A stretch of 64,000 nucleotides of DNA, from assembly GCA_036399175.1 (NCBI GenBank), contig DASWNP010000037.1, positions 71,039-135,038 of the forward strand. Reading direction: 5' to 3'. Positions 52,803 through 60,835 of this stretch are shown here, piece by piece; position 1 is the first letter of the stretch; every line of letters starts with the position of its first letter. A program made the position numbers and the translations under genes. The DNA comes from DASWNP01 sp036399175 (GTDB taxonomy: Bacteria; Acidobacteriota; Blastocatellia; Pyrinomonadales; Pyrinomonadaceae). The notes beneath the pieces are model-generated. The model did no database searches. It had not been told where the DNA came from and saw only the letters and a list, made by a program, of their open reading frames with translations.

Positions 52803-54000
52803 TTTTCAGTAGCGCCAGCTCGATGATGTCGGCGTTCTCGGAGCGGAGGCGTTCCAGGGTTTCGTTGTCGGGGGCGGCTTCGAGGTTGATGCGGGCGACG
52901 GCTGCCTCGGAGCCTTCAAAGATGATGTTCTCCATCTCCTGCACGTTGATTTGCGCGGCGCGGATTGCGCCGAGGACGTGCGCGAGGACGCCGGGGCGGT
53001 CGCGGTGGCGGACGACGAGCATGTGCGTGGCGGGCGTGCGCCGCGCGAGGTTGACGACGTTGGGCACGTCGCCCGTCTCTTTGAAGGTGCGGATGATGCG
53101 GACGGTCTCGGCGGCGATGGCTTCCTGCGCCTGGTCTGTCGAAGCGCCGATGTGATGCGTGCCGTAGAGGTTCGGCTCGCGCGCTATCTCGTCGGCGAAC
53201 TCGCCTGTCGCGCTCGTCGGTTCGGCGGCGTACACGTCGAGCCCCGCGCGCACGCCGCGCTCGCGCATCGCACGCAGAAGCGCCTGATGGTCAACAATCT
53301 CGCCGCGCGCCGTGTTGATGAAATACGCGCCCTCTCGCATCGAATGGAAGAAGCTGTCGCCGATGAGGCCGCGCGTTTCGGGCTTGAGGGCGAGATGAAC
53401 GCTGACGATGTCTGAATCACGCGCCACGTCTTCGGGGCTCTCGCAGTGCTCGACGCCGAGCGCGGCGGCACGCTCCGGCGTCAGGCTTCGACTCCACGCG
53501 ACGACCGGCATGCCGAAGGCGCGTGCCCGCGTAATCATCTCCTGCCCTATCTGCCCCGTGCCGACGAGGCCGAGCGTGCGCCCGTAGAGGCCGCGCGCCT
53601 TCGAGAACTCTTTCTTGTTCCACTGGCCTTGACGAAGGGTGACGACGTTGTCGGCGATGCGACGGTCGAGGGCGAGGATGAGGGCGAAGGCCAGCTCGGC
53701 GACGGCGATGGAGTTTTTGCCCGGACAGTTTGAGACGTAGATGCCCCGACGCGAAGCCGCCGCCACGTCAATCGTGTTGTAGCCCGCACCGGCGCGCACG
53801 ACGAGCTTGAGCGCGCCCGCGTCGAGCATCGGCTCCGTCACCTTCGTCGAGCGCACGACGAGCACGTCCGGCCTCGTCGATTGGATGGCCTCGACCAGCG
53901 TCTCGTCCTTCACATCGGGTTGATAAAAGTAGTCGCACCCGATGGCCTCAAGGCCGTCGCGCCCCGACTGTTCAAATTTATCGGCAATCAGCACTCGCAT
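52789..54000 (-). CDS. serA: SerA, D-3-phosphoglycerate dehydrogenase with ACT domain
   Basis: 403 residues. The NAD loop is TLGLVGTGQIGQEM. Catalytic Arg, Glu and His lie in INTARGEIVDH, LDVYAAEP and GTHHIGASTDQAQEA. The ~80-residue C-terminal ACT domain (THMLVVRHRDRPGVLAHVLG) would bind serine for feedback control. First committed step of serine synthesis. The frame is open three codons upstream, but ATG 54000 starts RVLIADKFEQSG and is preferred. The terminal residues ISSQ come from the repeat at 52679. Confidence 0.95.
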   Translation of the reverse strand: MRVLIADKFEQSGRDGLEAIGCDYFYQPDVKDETLVEAIQSTRPDVLVVRSTKVTEPMLDAGALKLVVRAGAGYNTIDVAAASRRGIYVSNCPGKNSIAVAELAFALILALDRRIADNVVTLRQGQWNKKEFSKARGLYGRTLGLVGTGQIGQEMITRARAFGMPVVAWSRSLTPERAAALGVEHCESPEDVARDSDIVSVHLALKPETRGLIGDSFFHSMREGAYFINTARGEIVDHQALLRAMRERGVRAGLDVYAAEPTSATGEFADEIAREPNLYGTHHIGASTDQAQEAIAAETVRIIRTFKETGDVPNVVNLARRTPATHMLVVRHRDRPGVLAHVLGAIRAAQINVQEMENIIFEGSEAAVARINLEAAPDNETLERLRSENADIIELALLKISSQ

Positions 54001-54082
54001 AAGCAGCACTCAGCTTTCAGCTATCAGCATTCAGCTTTGAAGACCATTCAACGGATTGGCTGACGGCTGAATGCTGACGGCT
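54001..54082. repeat. Heptamer-arm inverted repeat 15 (unit CAGCATT/CAGCTTT)
   Basis: Left arm CAGCACTCAGCTTTCAGCTA and onward; right arm GGCTGACGGCTGAATGCTGA. It fills the gap between the DUF1015 stop and the serA start, so it is transcribed inside the cluster. Confidence 0.8.
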
Positions 54083-55321
54083 CTAAATCGTGTGAATGAC
54101 AACGGCGTCTCTCAGCTTGGGCTCGAACCATGTGGACTTGGGCGGCATGATGCCGCCCGCGTCGGAGACGCGCAGGAGGTCTTCGATTGAAGTGGCGTAG
54201 AGCGCGAAGGCGACGGCGGCGCGGCCTTCGCCCACGAGGCGCTCCAATTCCTGTGTGCCGCGTATGCCGCCGACGAAGTCGATGCGCTTGTCGGTTCTGA
54301 CATCCTTGATGCCGAGCACGGGGTCGAGCAGGTTGTCTTGAAGGACGCTCACGTCGAGCGTGGCGGTCGGGTCGGCGTCCGCGTCGGTGCGAAGGCCGCT
54401 GCCCGTCAGTTTCAGGCCGTACCACTTGCCGCCGAGATACATGTGCCAGTGTCCGGGCGTGCCCGGCCCCTTCGGGTTGGCGTCCTCTGTGATGTCGAAA
54501 CGGTTCCCGACTTCGGCGAGAAAATCTTCGGGCGTCCTGCCGTTCAAATCGCGCACGACGCGATGATACGGAAGAATCTGCATCTGGTCGGCGGGAAAGA
54601 TGACGGCGAGGAAACGGTTGTACTCCTCTTCTCCCGTGTGGCTCGGGTTCTCCTTTCGGAGCGCGGCGCGTGCGCGCGAGGCGGAGGCAGCGCGATGATG
54701 CCCGTCGGCGATGTAGAGCATCGGCACTTCACGAAAGGCACGCACTAAGGGCTCGGGCGCGGGCGCACGCCAGAGCGTGTGTCGGACGCCGTCTTCGGCT
54801 GTGAAATCGTAGAGCGGAGAGCCTGAAATTTCGCCCGCGACGAGGGCATCAATGCGCCGGTCGGCGCGATAGGTGAGAAAGACAGGGCCGGTCTGCGCGC
54901 GTAAGCTGAGGATGTGGCGCGTGCGGTCGTTCTCCTTATCGGGGCGCGTCTTCTCGTGCTTGCGTATCAGGTCTCGGTCGTACTCATCGACGGAGACGCA
55001 GGCGGCTATCCCTGTCTGCGTGTGCTCGCCCATGACGAGACGATAGAGATAGAGGCTCGGCTCCGACTCCGTCTCAAGCGGGCACTCTTCGATGAGCTTG
55101 CGGAAATTCTCCGCCGCCTTTTCGTAGACCTCGTCGCTGTAGATGTCCGTGCCCTCGGGCATGTCAATCTCGGGGCGCGAGACGTGGAGAAAGCTGAACG
55201 GGTTACCGGCGGCGAGGGCGCGCGCTTCCTCCGTGTTGACGACATCGTAAGGGACGCTGGCGACCTCGGCGACCCGCTCGACCGGCGGACGCAGAGCGCG
55301 GAAAGGATATATGACGGACAC
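54083..55321 (-). CDS. DUF1015 family protein
   Basis: 412 residues, full length for DUF1015. Motifs: VIYPFRALRPPVERVAEVAS then VPYDVVNTEEARALAAGNPF, the conserved IADGHHRAASASRARAALR and IFPADQMQILPYHRVVRDLN, and AQTGPVFLTYRADRRIDALV. The GHHR region suggests a phosphotransfer or nucleotide site like ParB-type kinases, an inference only. Genes of this family are often found beside serA and serC, as here, which suggests a role in serine metabolism. It is the upstream-most gene of the cluster on this strand. Confidence 0.85.
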   Translation of the reverse strand: MSVIYPFRALRPPVERVAEVASVPYDVVNTEEARALAAGNPFSFLHVSRPEIDMPEGTDIYSDEVYEKAAENFRKLIEECPLETESEPSLYLYRLVMGEHTQTGIAACVSVDEYDRDLIRKHEKTRPDKENDRTRHILSLRAQTGPVFLTYRADRRIDALVAGEISGSPLYDFTAEDGVRHTLWRAPAPEPLVRAFREVPMLYIADGHHRAASASRARAALRKENPSHTGEEEYNRFLAVIFPADQMQILPYHRVVRDLNGRTPEDFLAEVGNRFDITEDANPKGPGTPGHWHMYLGGKWYGLKLTGSGLRTDADADPTATLDVSVLQDNLLDPVLGIKDVRTDKRIDFVGGIRGTQELERLVGEGRAAVAFALYATSIEDLLRVSDAGGIMPPKSTWFEPKLRDAVVIHTI

Positions 55322-55589
55322 GGCTTCTCAACCTCTCCTTGAAGCTACTGGATTTGCATGGCGGAGCTTTTGAGCCCTAAGACTATCCGCTCGCCCGCTC
55401 TCTTAGCAAGTGTCCAGCGCAGGCCACAGCGCGAGACTGTAGCGACGACTGCTGCCGCCGCGCGCGAAGCGACGAACTCAAACGTCGTATTGCAACGGCA
55501 GACGAACGACGAGCAGAAAGCTTTCCTCTTATCCGAAAGCTTTTGGATTTCCTACAGCATTCATTTTAAGCTCTTGCGGTAGACGACCG

Positions 55590-55684
55590 ACGAAAGGAGA
55601 AACGTCAGACACCAGATGCCGGACGCCAGCGAAAGCAGCCTGTCTTTCATTGACCTCCGACCTCCGACCTCTGACCTCTGACTT
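55590..55684. repeat. Heptamer-arm repeat 16, mostly one arm (unit ACCTCCG)
   Basis: CATTGACCTCCGACCTCCGA and onward (7-bp units) runs straight up to the PCD start codon. The left arm is degenerate or lost. The heptamer matches that of the 23546 element. Confidence 0.7.
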
Positions 55685-56008
55685 ATGGAAGATTTGGCGA
55701 AACGAGCCTGCGTGCCGTGTCACGGCGGAGTGCCGCGTTTGAGGGGCGCGGAGATTGAGAATTTGCTGCGACAGCTAAAGAGTTGGGAGGCAGTCTCCGA
55801 ACATCACTTGAAGAAGGATTACAGGTTCACGAACTTCCGCGACGCGCTCTGGTTCGTCAACCGCGTCGGCGAGGTTGCCGAGCGCGAAGGGCATCACCCG
55901 GACATACGCTTCGGTTGGGGCTACGCCGAAATCCAAATCTGGACGCACGCCATCGACGGCCTCTCGGAGAGCGACTTTATCCTCGCCGCCAAAATCGACG
56001 CGCTGTAG
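55685..56008 (+). CDS. phhB: Pterin-4a-carbinolamine dehydratase
   Basis: 107 residues. The PCD active-site motif is AEREGHHPDIRFGWGYAEIQ followed by IWTHAIDGLSESD, and the N-terminal CVPCHGG and LLRQLKSWE parts are also typical. It dehydrates 4a-hydroxytetrahydropterin to regenerate the cofactor of phenylalanine hydroxylase or, in bacteria lacking it, acts in folate-like pathways. No hydroxylase is beside it. The start lies directly after the heptamer repeat, without a good ribosome site; ATGGAAG is the only in-frame ATG that fits. Confidence 0.9.
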   Translation: MEDLAKRACVPCHGGVPRLRGAEIENLLRQLKSWEAVSEHHLKKDYRFTNFRDALWFVNRVGEVAEREGHHPDIRFGWGYAEIQIWTHAIDGLSESDFILAAKIDAL

Positions 56009-56097
56009 AATTGTGGTTGAAGCTGCCTTCTGACGGTGAAAGCGAAGGGCGGCGCTGCTGCGAAGGCGACCCGTCGCCTCACGCCCGCTCCCCGCAA

Positions 56098-56127
56098 TTG
56101 TCATTCGCGCCCCGACGGTGTTATATC
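56098..56127 (+). promoter_or_regulatory. Possible promoter ahead of icd
   Basis: TTGTCA (56098-56103), then TATATC at 56122-56127 (18-base spacer), about 125 bases before the icd start. Weak match. Confidence 0.35.
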
Positions 56128-56248
56128 TCCCATTCACTTTTAACTCAGGTGAATCTGCTCGTGGTCGGCCTAAGCCGTACGCTCGTCGTCGAAACCGAGC
56201 CGCCCGCCGCGACGTTCACAAAAATATCGAAAGGCGACATTCCTTATC

Positions 56249-57712
56249 ATGGCGAATCAGAAGACTCCCATCACCGTCGCGCACGGCGACGGCATCGGCC
56301 CCGAAATCATGCAGGCCACCCTCCACATCCTTCAGTCGGCGGGCGCGCAATTAGACATCGAGACCATCGAAATCGGCGAGCGGGTCTATAACGCAGGAAA
56401 CCTCGCCGGCATCGCCGATAGCTCGTGGGAATCGCTTCGGCGCACGAAGGTCTTTCTCAAAGCTCCCATCACCACCCCGCAGGGCGGCGGCTTCAAGAGC
56501 TTGAACGTCACGGTCAGGAAAACGCTCGGCCTCTACGCCAACGTCCGCCCTTGCGTCTCCTATCATCCCTTCATCGAGACGAAGCATCCGGTGATGGATG
56601 TCGTCATCGTCCGCGAGAACGAAGAGGACGTGTACGGCGGCATCGAATACCGTCAGACCGGACAGGTCACTCAATGCCTCAAGCTCATCTCGCGCCCCGG
56701 CACGGAGAAAATCGTTCGCTACGCCTTCGAGTACGCGCGCCGCAACAACCGTCGGAAGGTGACGTGCTTCACCAAAGACAACATTATGAAAATCACCGAC
56801 GGCCTCTTTCATAAAATCTTCGACGAGATTGCCGCCGAATACCCCGACATCGAGAACGAACACTGGATTGTCGATATCGGCTCGGCCAAGATGGCCGACA
56901 CGCCCGAAGCCTTCGACGTGCTGGTGCTTCCGAACCTCTATGGCGACGTGCTCTCGGACGTGGCCGCGCAAATCGCGGGCTCGGTCGGCCTCGCCGGCTC
57001 GGCCAACATCGGCGAGCACGTCTCGATGTTCGAGGCCATTCACGGCTCTGCGCCGCGCCGCGCCGGACAGAATCTCGCAAACCCCTCCGGCCTTCTGCTC
57101 GGCGCGATTATGATGCTCGTCCACATCGACCAGACCGACGCCGCCGAGCGCGTCCATAACGCATGGCTTCGCACCATCGAAGACGGCGTCCATACCTACG
57201 ACATCTACGATGAAGGGACGAGCAAAGAGAAGGTCGGCACGCGCGAGTTTGCAGAGGCCGTCGTCCAGCGTCTCGGGCAGAAGCCGGAGACTTTGAAAGC
57301 TGTGACGTACAAAGCGGGCGGCGGCGAGGCCGTATCGTCGGGCGCATCTTCGGCTTCGGCGCAGGGCGCGGAGAAGAAGGAGACGGTCGGCGTCGATGTC
57401 TATTTGGATTGGACGGGCGGCTCGGCTGAGGAGCTTGGCAAGGCTTTGCAGGCTGTCGGCGGCGAAGGCTTGAAGCTCAAGGCCATCAGCAATCGGGGCG
57501 TCAAGGTTTGGCCGGGCGGACACAGCGAGACCTTCTGCTCCGACCACTGGCGCTGCCGCTTCATCGCCGACGGAGGCGACGCTGCCTCCGTCACACACGC
57601 GCAGATAGCCGCTCTGCTCTCGCGCGTCGCCGAGGCCGGTTTCGACTTCATCAAGACCGAGAACCTCTGCAACTTCGACGGCAAGGCCGCCTACTCTCAC
57701 GCGCAGGAGTAA
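56249..57712 (+). CDS. icd: NADP-dependent isocitrate dehydrogenase, extended type
   Basis: 487-residue enzyme of the TCA cycle forming 2-oxoglutarate. Substrate-binding region: GGGFKSLNVTVRKTLGLYAN and VRENEEDVYGGIEY. Metal ligands lie in LPNLYGDVLSDVAAQIAGSV, and the cofactor site in HGSAPRRAGQNLANP. A C-terminal ~130-residue domain (VDVYLDWTGGSAEELGKAL, GVKVWPGGHSETFCSDHWRC) is the addition seen in Thermus- and Rickettsia-type IDH. It is monocistronic or followed by the secreted protein 19 bases later. No tight ribosome site; AAAGGCGACATTCCTTATC precedes the ATG. Confidence 0.93.
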   Translation: MANQKTPITVAHGDGIGPEIMQATLHILQSAGAQLDIETIEIGERVYNAGNLAGIADSSWESLRRTKVFLKAPITTPQGGGFKSLNVTVRKTLGLYANVRPCVSYHPFIETKHPVMDVVIVRENEEDVYGGIEYRQTGQVTQCLKLISRPGTEKIVRYAFEYARRNNRRKVTCFTKDNIMKITDGLFHKIFDEIAAEYPDIENEHWIVDIGSAKMADTPEAFDVLVLPNLYGDVLSDVAAQIAGSVGLAGSANIGEHVSMFEAIHGSAPRRAGQNLANPSGLLLGAIMMLVHIDQTDAAERVHNAWLRTIEDGVHTYDIYDEGTSKEKVGTREFAEAVVQRLGQKPETLKAVTYKAGGGEAVSSGASSASAQGAEKKETVGVDVYLDWTGGSAEELGKALQAVGGEGLKLKAISNRGVKVWPGGHSETFCSDHWRCRFIADGGDAASVTHAQIAALLSRVAEAGFDFIKTENLCNFDGKAAYSHAQE

Positions 57713-57731
57713 CGGGCGGCAGGAGGCCGAC

Positions 57732-58304
57732 ATGAAATCAAGACTCTCAAACGTCGCCGCGCTGCTCGTCGTCTTCGGCGTCTTCGGCGTCTTCGCCGGA
57801 CTCGGCACACTCGAAACGCGCGCACAATCCGGCGTCGAGCCCGAAGAGCGTCCCTTTCAAATCTCTTCGCGCGGGACGCCCTTCGGCTTGCAGGGCGAGT
57901 TCGAGGGCACTTATCGCGTCTACGACTACACGATAGAAGTCTCCGTCCGCAAGGCGACCTTCTACGTGAGCGAGCATTGTCCCTACAAGGGACGCCGCGC
58001 CATTAACTATCTCAAATTCAGTCTGGCGAAAGAGATTGCGCCCGGCGGGCGCTGGGACACGGAGAAGGCCGCGCGGGCATTAGAGCTGAGCCTCGTGCTC
58101 AAACCCGGAGACGAATTTGCGCTCTACGACCTGCACTTTACGCTTCCGAAAGAGCCGGAGACCGACCTCAGCACGCGCTGGCTCGTCGTCGCAATGCAGG
58201 AGGATGCGCTCGACGTTCCGCGCAAAAAGGACTTGAGGGGTTATTCCTTCGCTCACAGTAGCAGAGACGTGTTCAGCACGCGCAGCGAAACCGCGCGCAG
58301 GTGA
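57732..58304 (+). CDS. Secreted hypothetical protein
   Basis: 190 residues. Signal peptide: LSNVAALLVVFGVFGVFAGL then ETRAQS. The mature part has beta-strand-rich stretches (YRVYDYTIEVSVRKATFYVS, ALELSLVLKPGDEFALYDLH) and a single Cys (SEHCPYKG). I do not recognise the family. It starts 19 bases after the icd stop (GGCAGGAGG before ATG), so it may be co-transcribed but has no obvious link with it. Confidence 0.65.
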   Translation: MKSRLSNVAALLVVFGVFGVFAGLGTLETRAQSGVEPEERPFQISSRGTPFGLQGEFEGTYRVYDYTIEVSVRKATFYVSEHCPYKGRRAINYLKFSLAKEIAPGGRWDTEKAARALELSLVLKPGDEFALYDLHFTLPKEPETDLSTRWLVVAMQEDALDVPRKKDLRGYSFAHSSRDVFSTRSETARR

Positions 58305-58334
58305 TTTTCAGTTTTCAGTAGAGAGCGAGAGAAG

Positions 58335-58865
58335 ATGTCGAACCATTTCAGCGTGCGACCCGAGGCGGGCGAGTACGGCTCCTACTTCGAGGGCTACGTC
58401 TCGCTCGTCCCCGAGGGCGATGTCGTCGAGACGCTCGCCCGGCAGATTGAAGAGACGCTCGGGCTGCTGCGTTCGCTCCCCGAATCCAGAGGCGGCGAGC
58501 GCTACGAGCCCGGCAAGTGGAGCATCAGGGAATTGCTAGGCCACATGAGCGACACCGAGCGCGTCTTTGCTTATCGCGCGCTCTGCATCGCTCGCGGCGA
58601 CACCGCGCCGCTACCGGGCATGGATCAGGACGTTTACGTCGCCGGTGCGAACTTCGACGCGCGCACGCTCGCCGACCTGACAGACGAGTTCGAGCAGGTG
58701 CGCCGCGCCACGCTCGCCCTCTTTCGCCCGATGGACGAGACCGCATGGCTCAGACGAGGCACGGCCAACAACAACCCCTTCAGCGTCCGCGCCCTCGCCC
58801 ACGTCTGCGCCGGCCACGAGCTGCATCACCTGCGCGTGCTGCGCGACAGATACCTTAATGAATAA
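58335..58865 (+). CDS. DinB family protein
   Basis: 176 residues, four-helix bundle of the DinB/YfiT type. Putative metal-binding histidines: ELLGHMSDTERVFAYRAL, and HVCAGHELHHLRVLRDRYL near the end. Members include thiol transferases (bacillithiol, mycothiol) and proteins of unknown role. GAGAGAAG precedes the ATG at 58335. A partial heptamer repeat (TTTTCAGTTTTCAG) lies just upstream. Confidence 0.82.
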   Translation: MSNHFSVRPEAGEYGSYFEGYVSLVPEGDVVETLARQIEETLGLLRSLPESRGGERYEPGKWSIRELLGHMSDTERVFAYRALCIARGDTAPLPGMDQDVYVAGANFDARTLADLTDEFEQVRRATLALFRPMDETAWLRRGTANNNPFSVRALAHVCAGHELHHLRVLRDRYLNE

Positions 58866-58866
58866 G

Positions 58867-58936
58867 AAAATGATGAATGCGGAATGCGGAATGCGGAATG
58901 AAAGACAATTTGCTTTTCATTCATCATTCATCATTT
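58867..58936. repeat. Heptamer-arm inverted repeat 17 (unit CATCATT)
   Basis: Left arm AAATGATGAATGCGGAATGC and onward, loop GAAAGACAATTTGCTTTTC (identical to repeat 1), right arm ATTCATCATTCATCATTTG. It lies between dinB and purE; an in-frame start inside it extends PurE upstream, which I reject. Confidence 0.85.
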
Positions 58937-58954
58937 GATTTGGAGGAAAAGGAT

Positions 58955-59590
58955 TTGAAAGAGGGTGGTGTGGAATCGGTCGGGAGCGATGACGAGCGCG
59001 AAGAAGATTCTTCTTCATCGCTCATGCCTCAGCCTTCATCTCTTCCTCTGGTCTCCGTCATCATGGGCAGCACGTCGGACTGGAAGACGATGCAGCACGC
59101 CTCCGAGACGCTCGCGCAGTTCGAGGTGGCGCACGAGTGCCGGGTCGTCTCGGCGCACCGGACGCCCGCGTGGATGTCTGAGTTTGCGGGTGGCGCGGAG
59201 AGCCGAGGCATCGAGGTTATCATCGCGGGGGCGGGCGGGGCGGCGCACCTGCCCGGCATGGTCGCCGCGCAGACGCTTCTGCCCGTCCTCGGCGTCCCCG
59301 TCAAGAGCCGCGCCCTCAAGGGGCTCGACTCGCTTCTCTCCATCGTGCAGATGCCTGCGGGCGTGCCCGTCGGGGCGCTCGCCATCGGCGAGGCGGGCGC
59401 AACTAACGCGGCGCTTCTGGCCGTCGCTATCCTCGCACGCACGCGTCCCGAATTGCGCGAGCGCCTTCGACAATTCCGCGACGAGCAGACCCGCAAAGTT
59501 CTCGAAGCCACGCTCGACGAAAAGAACGAAAAGGGGGAAAGGGAAAAGGGGAAGGGGGAAAGGTTAAAAGTCAAAAGCACGGAACGCTGA
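58955..59590 (+). CDS. purE: PurE, N5-CAIR mutase
   Basis: 211 residues from the TTG at 58955 (GGAGG 8 bases before); an in-frame ATG at 59024 is an alternative start. The class I PurE core is ~28-185: [20 protein letters not shown] (phosphate loop), [11 protein letters not shown] (catalytic His), [20 protein letters not shown] and [20 protein letters not shown]. It isomerises N5-carboxyaminoimidazole ribotide to CAIR. The core ends at KVLEATLDE; the final ~20 residues ([20 protein letters not shown]) are the translated left arm of the inverted repeat 59522-59639. purK follows after 63 bases, on the same strand. Confidence 0.92.
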   Translation: MKEGGVESVGSDDEREEDSSSSLMPQPSSLPLVSVIMGSTSDWKTMQHASETLAQFEVAHECRVVSAHRTPAWMSEFAGGAESRGIEVIIAGAGGAAHLPGMVAAQTLLPVLGVPVKSRALKGLDSLLSIVQMPAGVPVGALAIGEAGATNAALLAVAILARTRPELRERLRQFRDEQTRKVLEATLDEKNEKGEREKGKGERLKVKSTER

Positions 59591-59639
59591 ACGCCTTTGC
59601 CGCTTTTCCTTTCCTCTTTTCCCTTTCCCCTTTTAACCG
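59522..59639. repeat. Heptamer-arm inverted repeat 18 (unit AAAGGGG/GGGAAAA)
   Basis: Left arm AAGAACGAAAAGGGGGAAAG and onward, encoding the PurE tail; centre GTCAAAAGCACGGAACGCTG; right arm CTTTTCCTTTCCTCTTTTCC and onward. It lies inside the purE-purK transcript. Confidence 0.75.
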
Positions 59640-59653
59640 AAGGTTAAATTGGA

Positions 59654-60802
59654 GTGAGCCTCTCTCCCATTCTTCCCGGCGCGAGCGTTGGAGTGCTCGG
59701 TAGCGGCCAGCTCGGGCGCATGTTCGCTATCGCCGCGCGCCGGATGGGCTATCGCGTGCACACCTTCTCGCCCGATTCCGACACGCCGACCGGACAGGTC
59801 GCCGACTACGAAATCGAAGCTTCTTACGACGACCTCGACGCCGTCAGAGACTTCGCGCGCAATGTTTCGGTCGTCACCTTCGAGTTTGAGAACGTGCCTT
59901 CAAAGAGCGTCGAAGCGGCCTCCGAGTTTGCGCCCGTGCGCCCCGGCGGAGTCGTCCTGCATACGACGCAGCACCGCCTGCGCGAAAAGCTTTTTCTCTC
60001 AGGCGCGCATTTTCCGGTCGCACCCTTCAGGCACATCACCTCGGCGGAAGATTTGCGCGCCGCCGTCCGAGAGATAGGTTTGCCCGCCGTGCTCAAAACA
60101 GCAGGCTTCGGCTACGACGGCAAAGGGCAATCGAAGCTTTCGACGCCGGAAGAGGCCGAGCGAGCCGCGCTATCTTTTGACGGACGAGAGGCCGTGCTCG
60201 AAGCCTTCGTGGATTTCGAGCGAGAAGTTTCGGTGGTGGCCGCGCGCGGCGCGGGCGGCGAGTTCGCGCACTACGGCGTTATCGAAAACGAGCACAGCCG
60301 CCACATCCTCGATGTCTCCATCGCGCCGCCCCTCTCGCTTCCCGAGCGCATCGCGCACGAGGCGGTCGAGATAGCGCGAGCCATCCTCGACGCGCTCGAA
60401 GTCGTCGGCGTGATGTGCGTCGAGTTCTTCGTCACGCGCGCGGGCGGGCTCCTCGTCAACGAGCTTGCGCCGCGCCCGCACAACTCAGGTCATCTCACCT
60501 TCGACGCTTGCCTGACCAGCCAGTTTGAGCAACAACTGCGCGCCGTCTGCAACCTGCCGCTCGGCTCCACCGAGCTTCTGCGCCCCGCCGCGATGGCAAA
60601 TCTTCTCGGCGAACTCTGGCAAACGGGCGAGCCCGACTGGTGCGCAGCCCTCGCCATCCCCGAAGTGAAGCTTCATCTCTACGGCAAGCTCGAACCCCGA
60701 CGCGGGCGCAAGATGGGACACCTCACCGCGCTCGCTGACTCGGCGCAGGAAGCCGCGCGCCTCGTCCGCGCCGCCCGCGCCGCGCTTGAGCCGCGAGCGT
60801 GA
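59654..60802 (+). CDS. purK: PurK, N5-carboxyaminoimidazole ribonucleotide synthase
   Basis: 382 residues, GTG start. ATP-grasp enzyme making N5-CAIR from AIR, bicarbonate and ATP, the step before PurE. Motifs: GVLGSGQLGRMFAIAARRMG, VVTFEFENVPSKSVEAAS, LPAVLKTAGFGYDGKGQSKL (P-loop region), and VEFFVTRAGGLLVNELAPRP plus HNSGHLTFDACLTSQFEQQL. The only ribosome-site-like bases (GGAG) are unusually close to GTG 59654. Coupling with purE across the inverted repeat is likely. Confidence 0.92.
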   Translation: MSLSPILPGASVGVLGSGQLGRMFAIAARRMGYRVHTFSPDSDTPTGQVADYEIEASYDDLDAVRDFARNVSVVTFEFENVPSKSVEAASEFAPVRPGGVVLHTTQHRLREKLFLSGAHFPVAPFRHITSAEDLRAAVREIGLPAVLKTAGFGYDGKGQSKLSTPEEAERAALSFDGREAVLEAFVDFEREVSVVAARGAGGEFAHYGVIENEHSRHILDVSIAPPLSLPERIAHEAVEIARAILDALEVVGVMCVEFFVTRAGGLLVNELAPRPHNSGHLTFDACLTSQFEQQLRAVCNLPLGSTELLRPAAMANLLGELWQTGEPDWCAALAIPEVKLHLYGKLEPRRGRKMGHLTALADSAQEAARLVRAARAALEPRA

Positions 60803-60835
60803 GCGAGACGAACGGATGAGCGCCGTCTGAACTTC

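Noticed and set aside
56351..57808. 485-residue minus-strand open frame
   Set aside because: Shadow of icd, whose motifs are all on the plus strand.
58877..58954. Earlier start for PurE
   Set aside because: It would translate the inverted repeat 58867-58936; the GGAGG-TTG pair at 58942-58957 is better placed.
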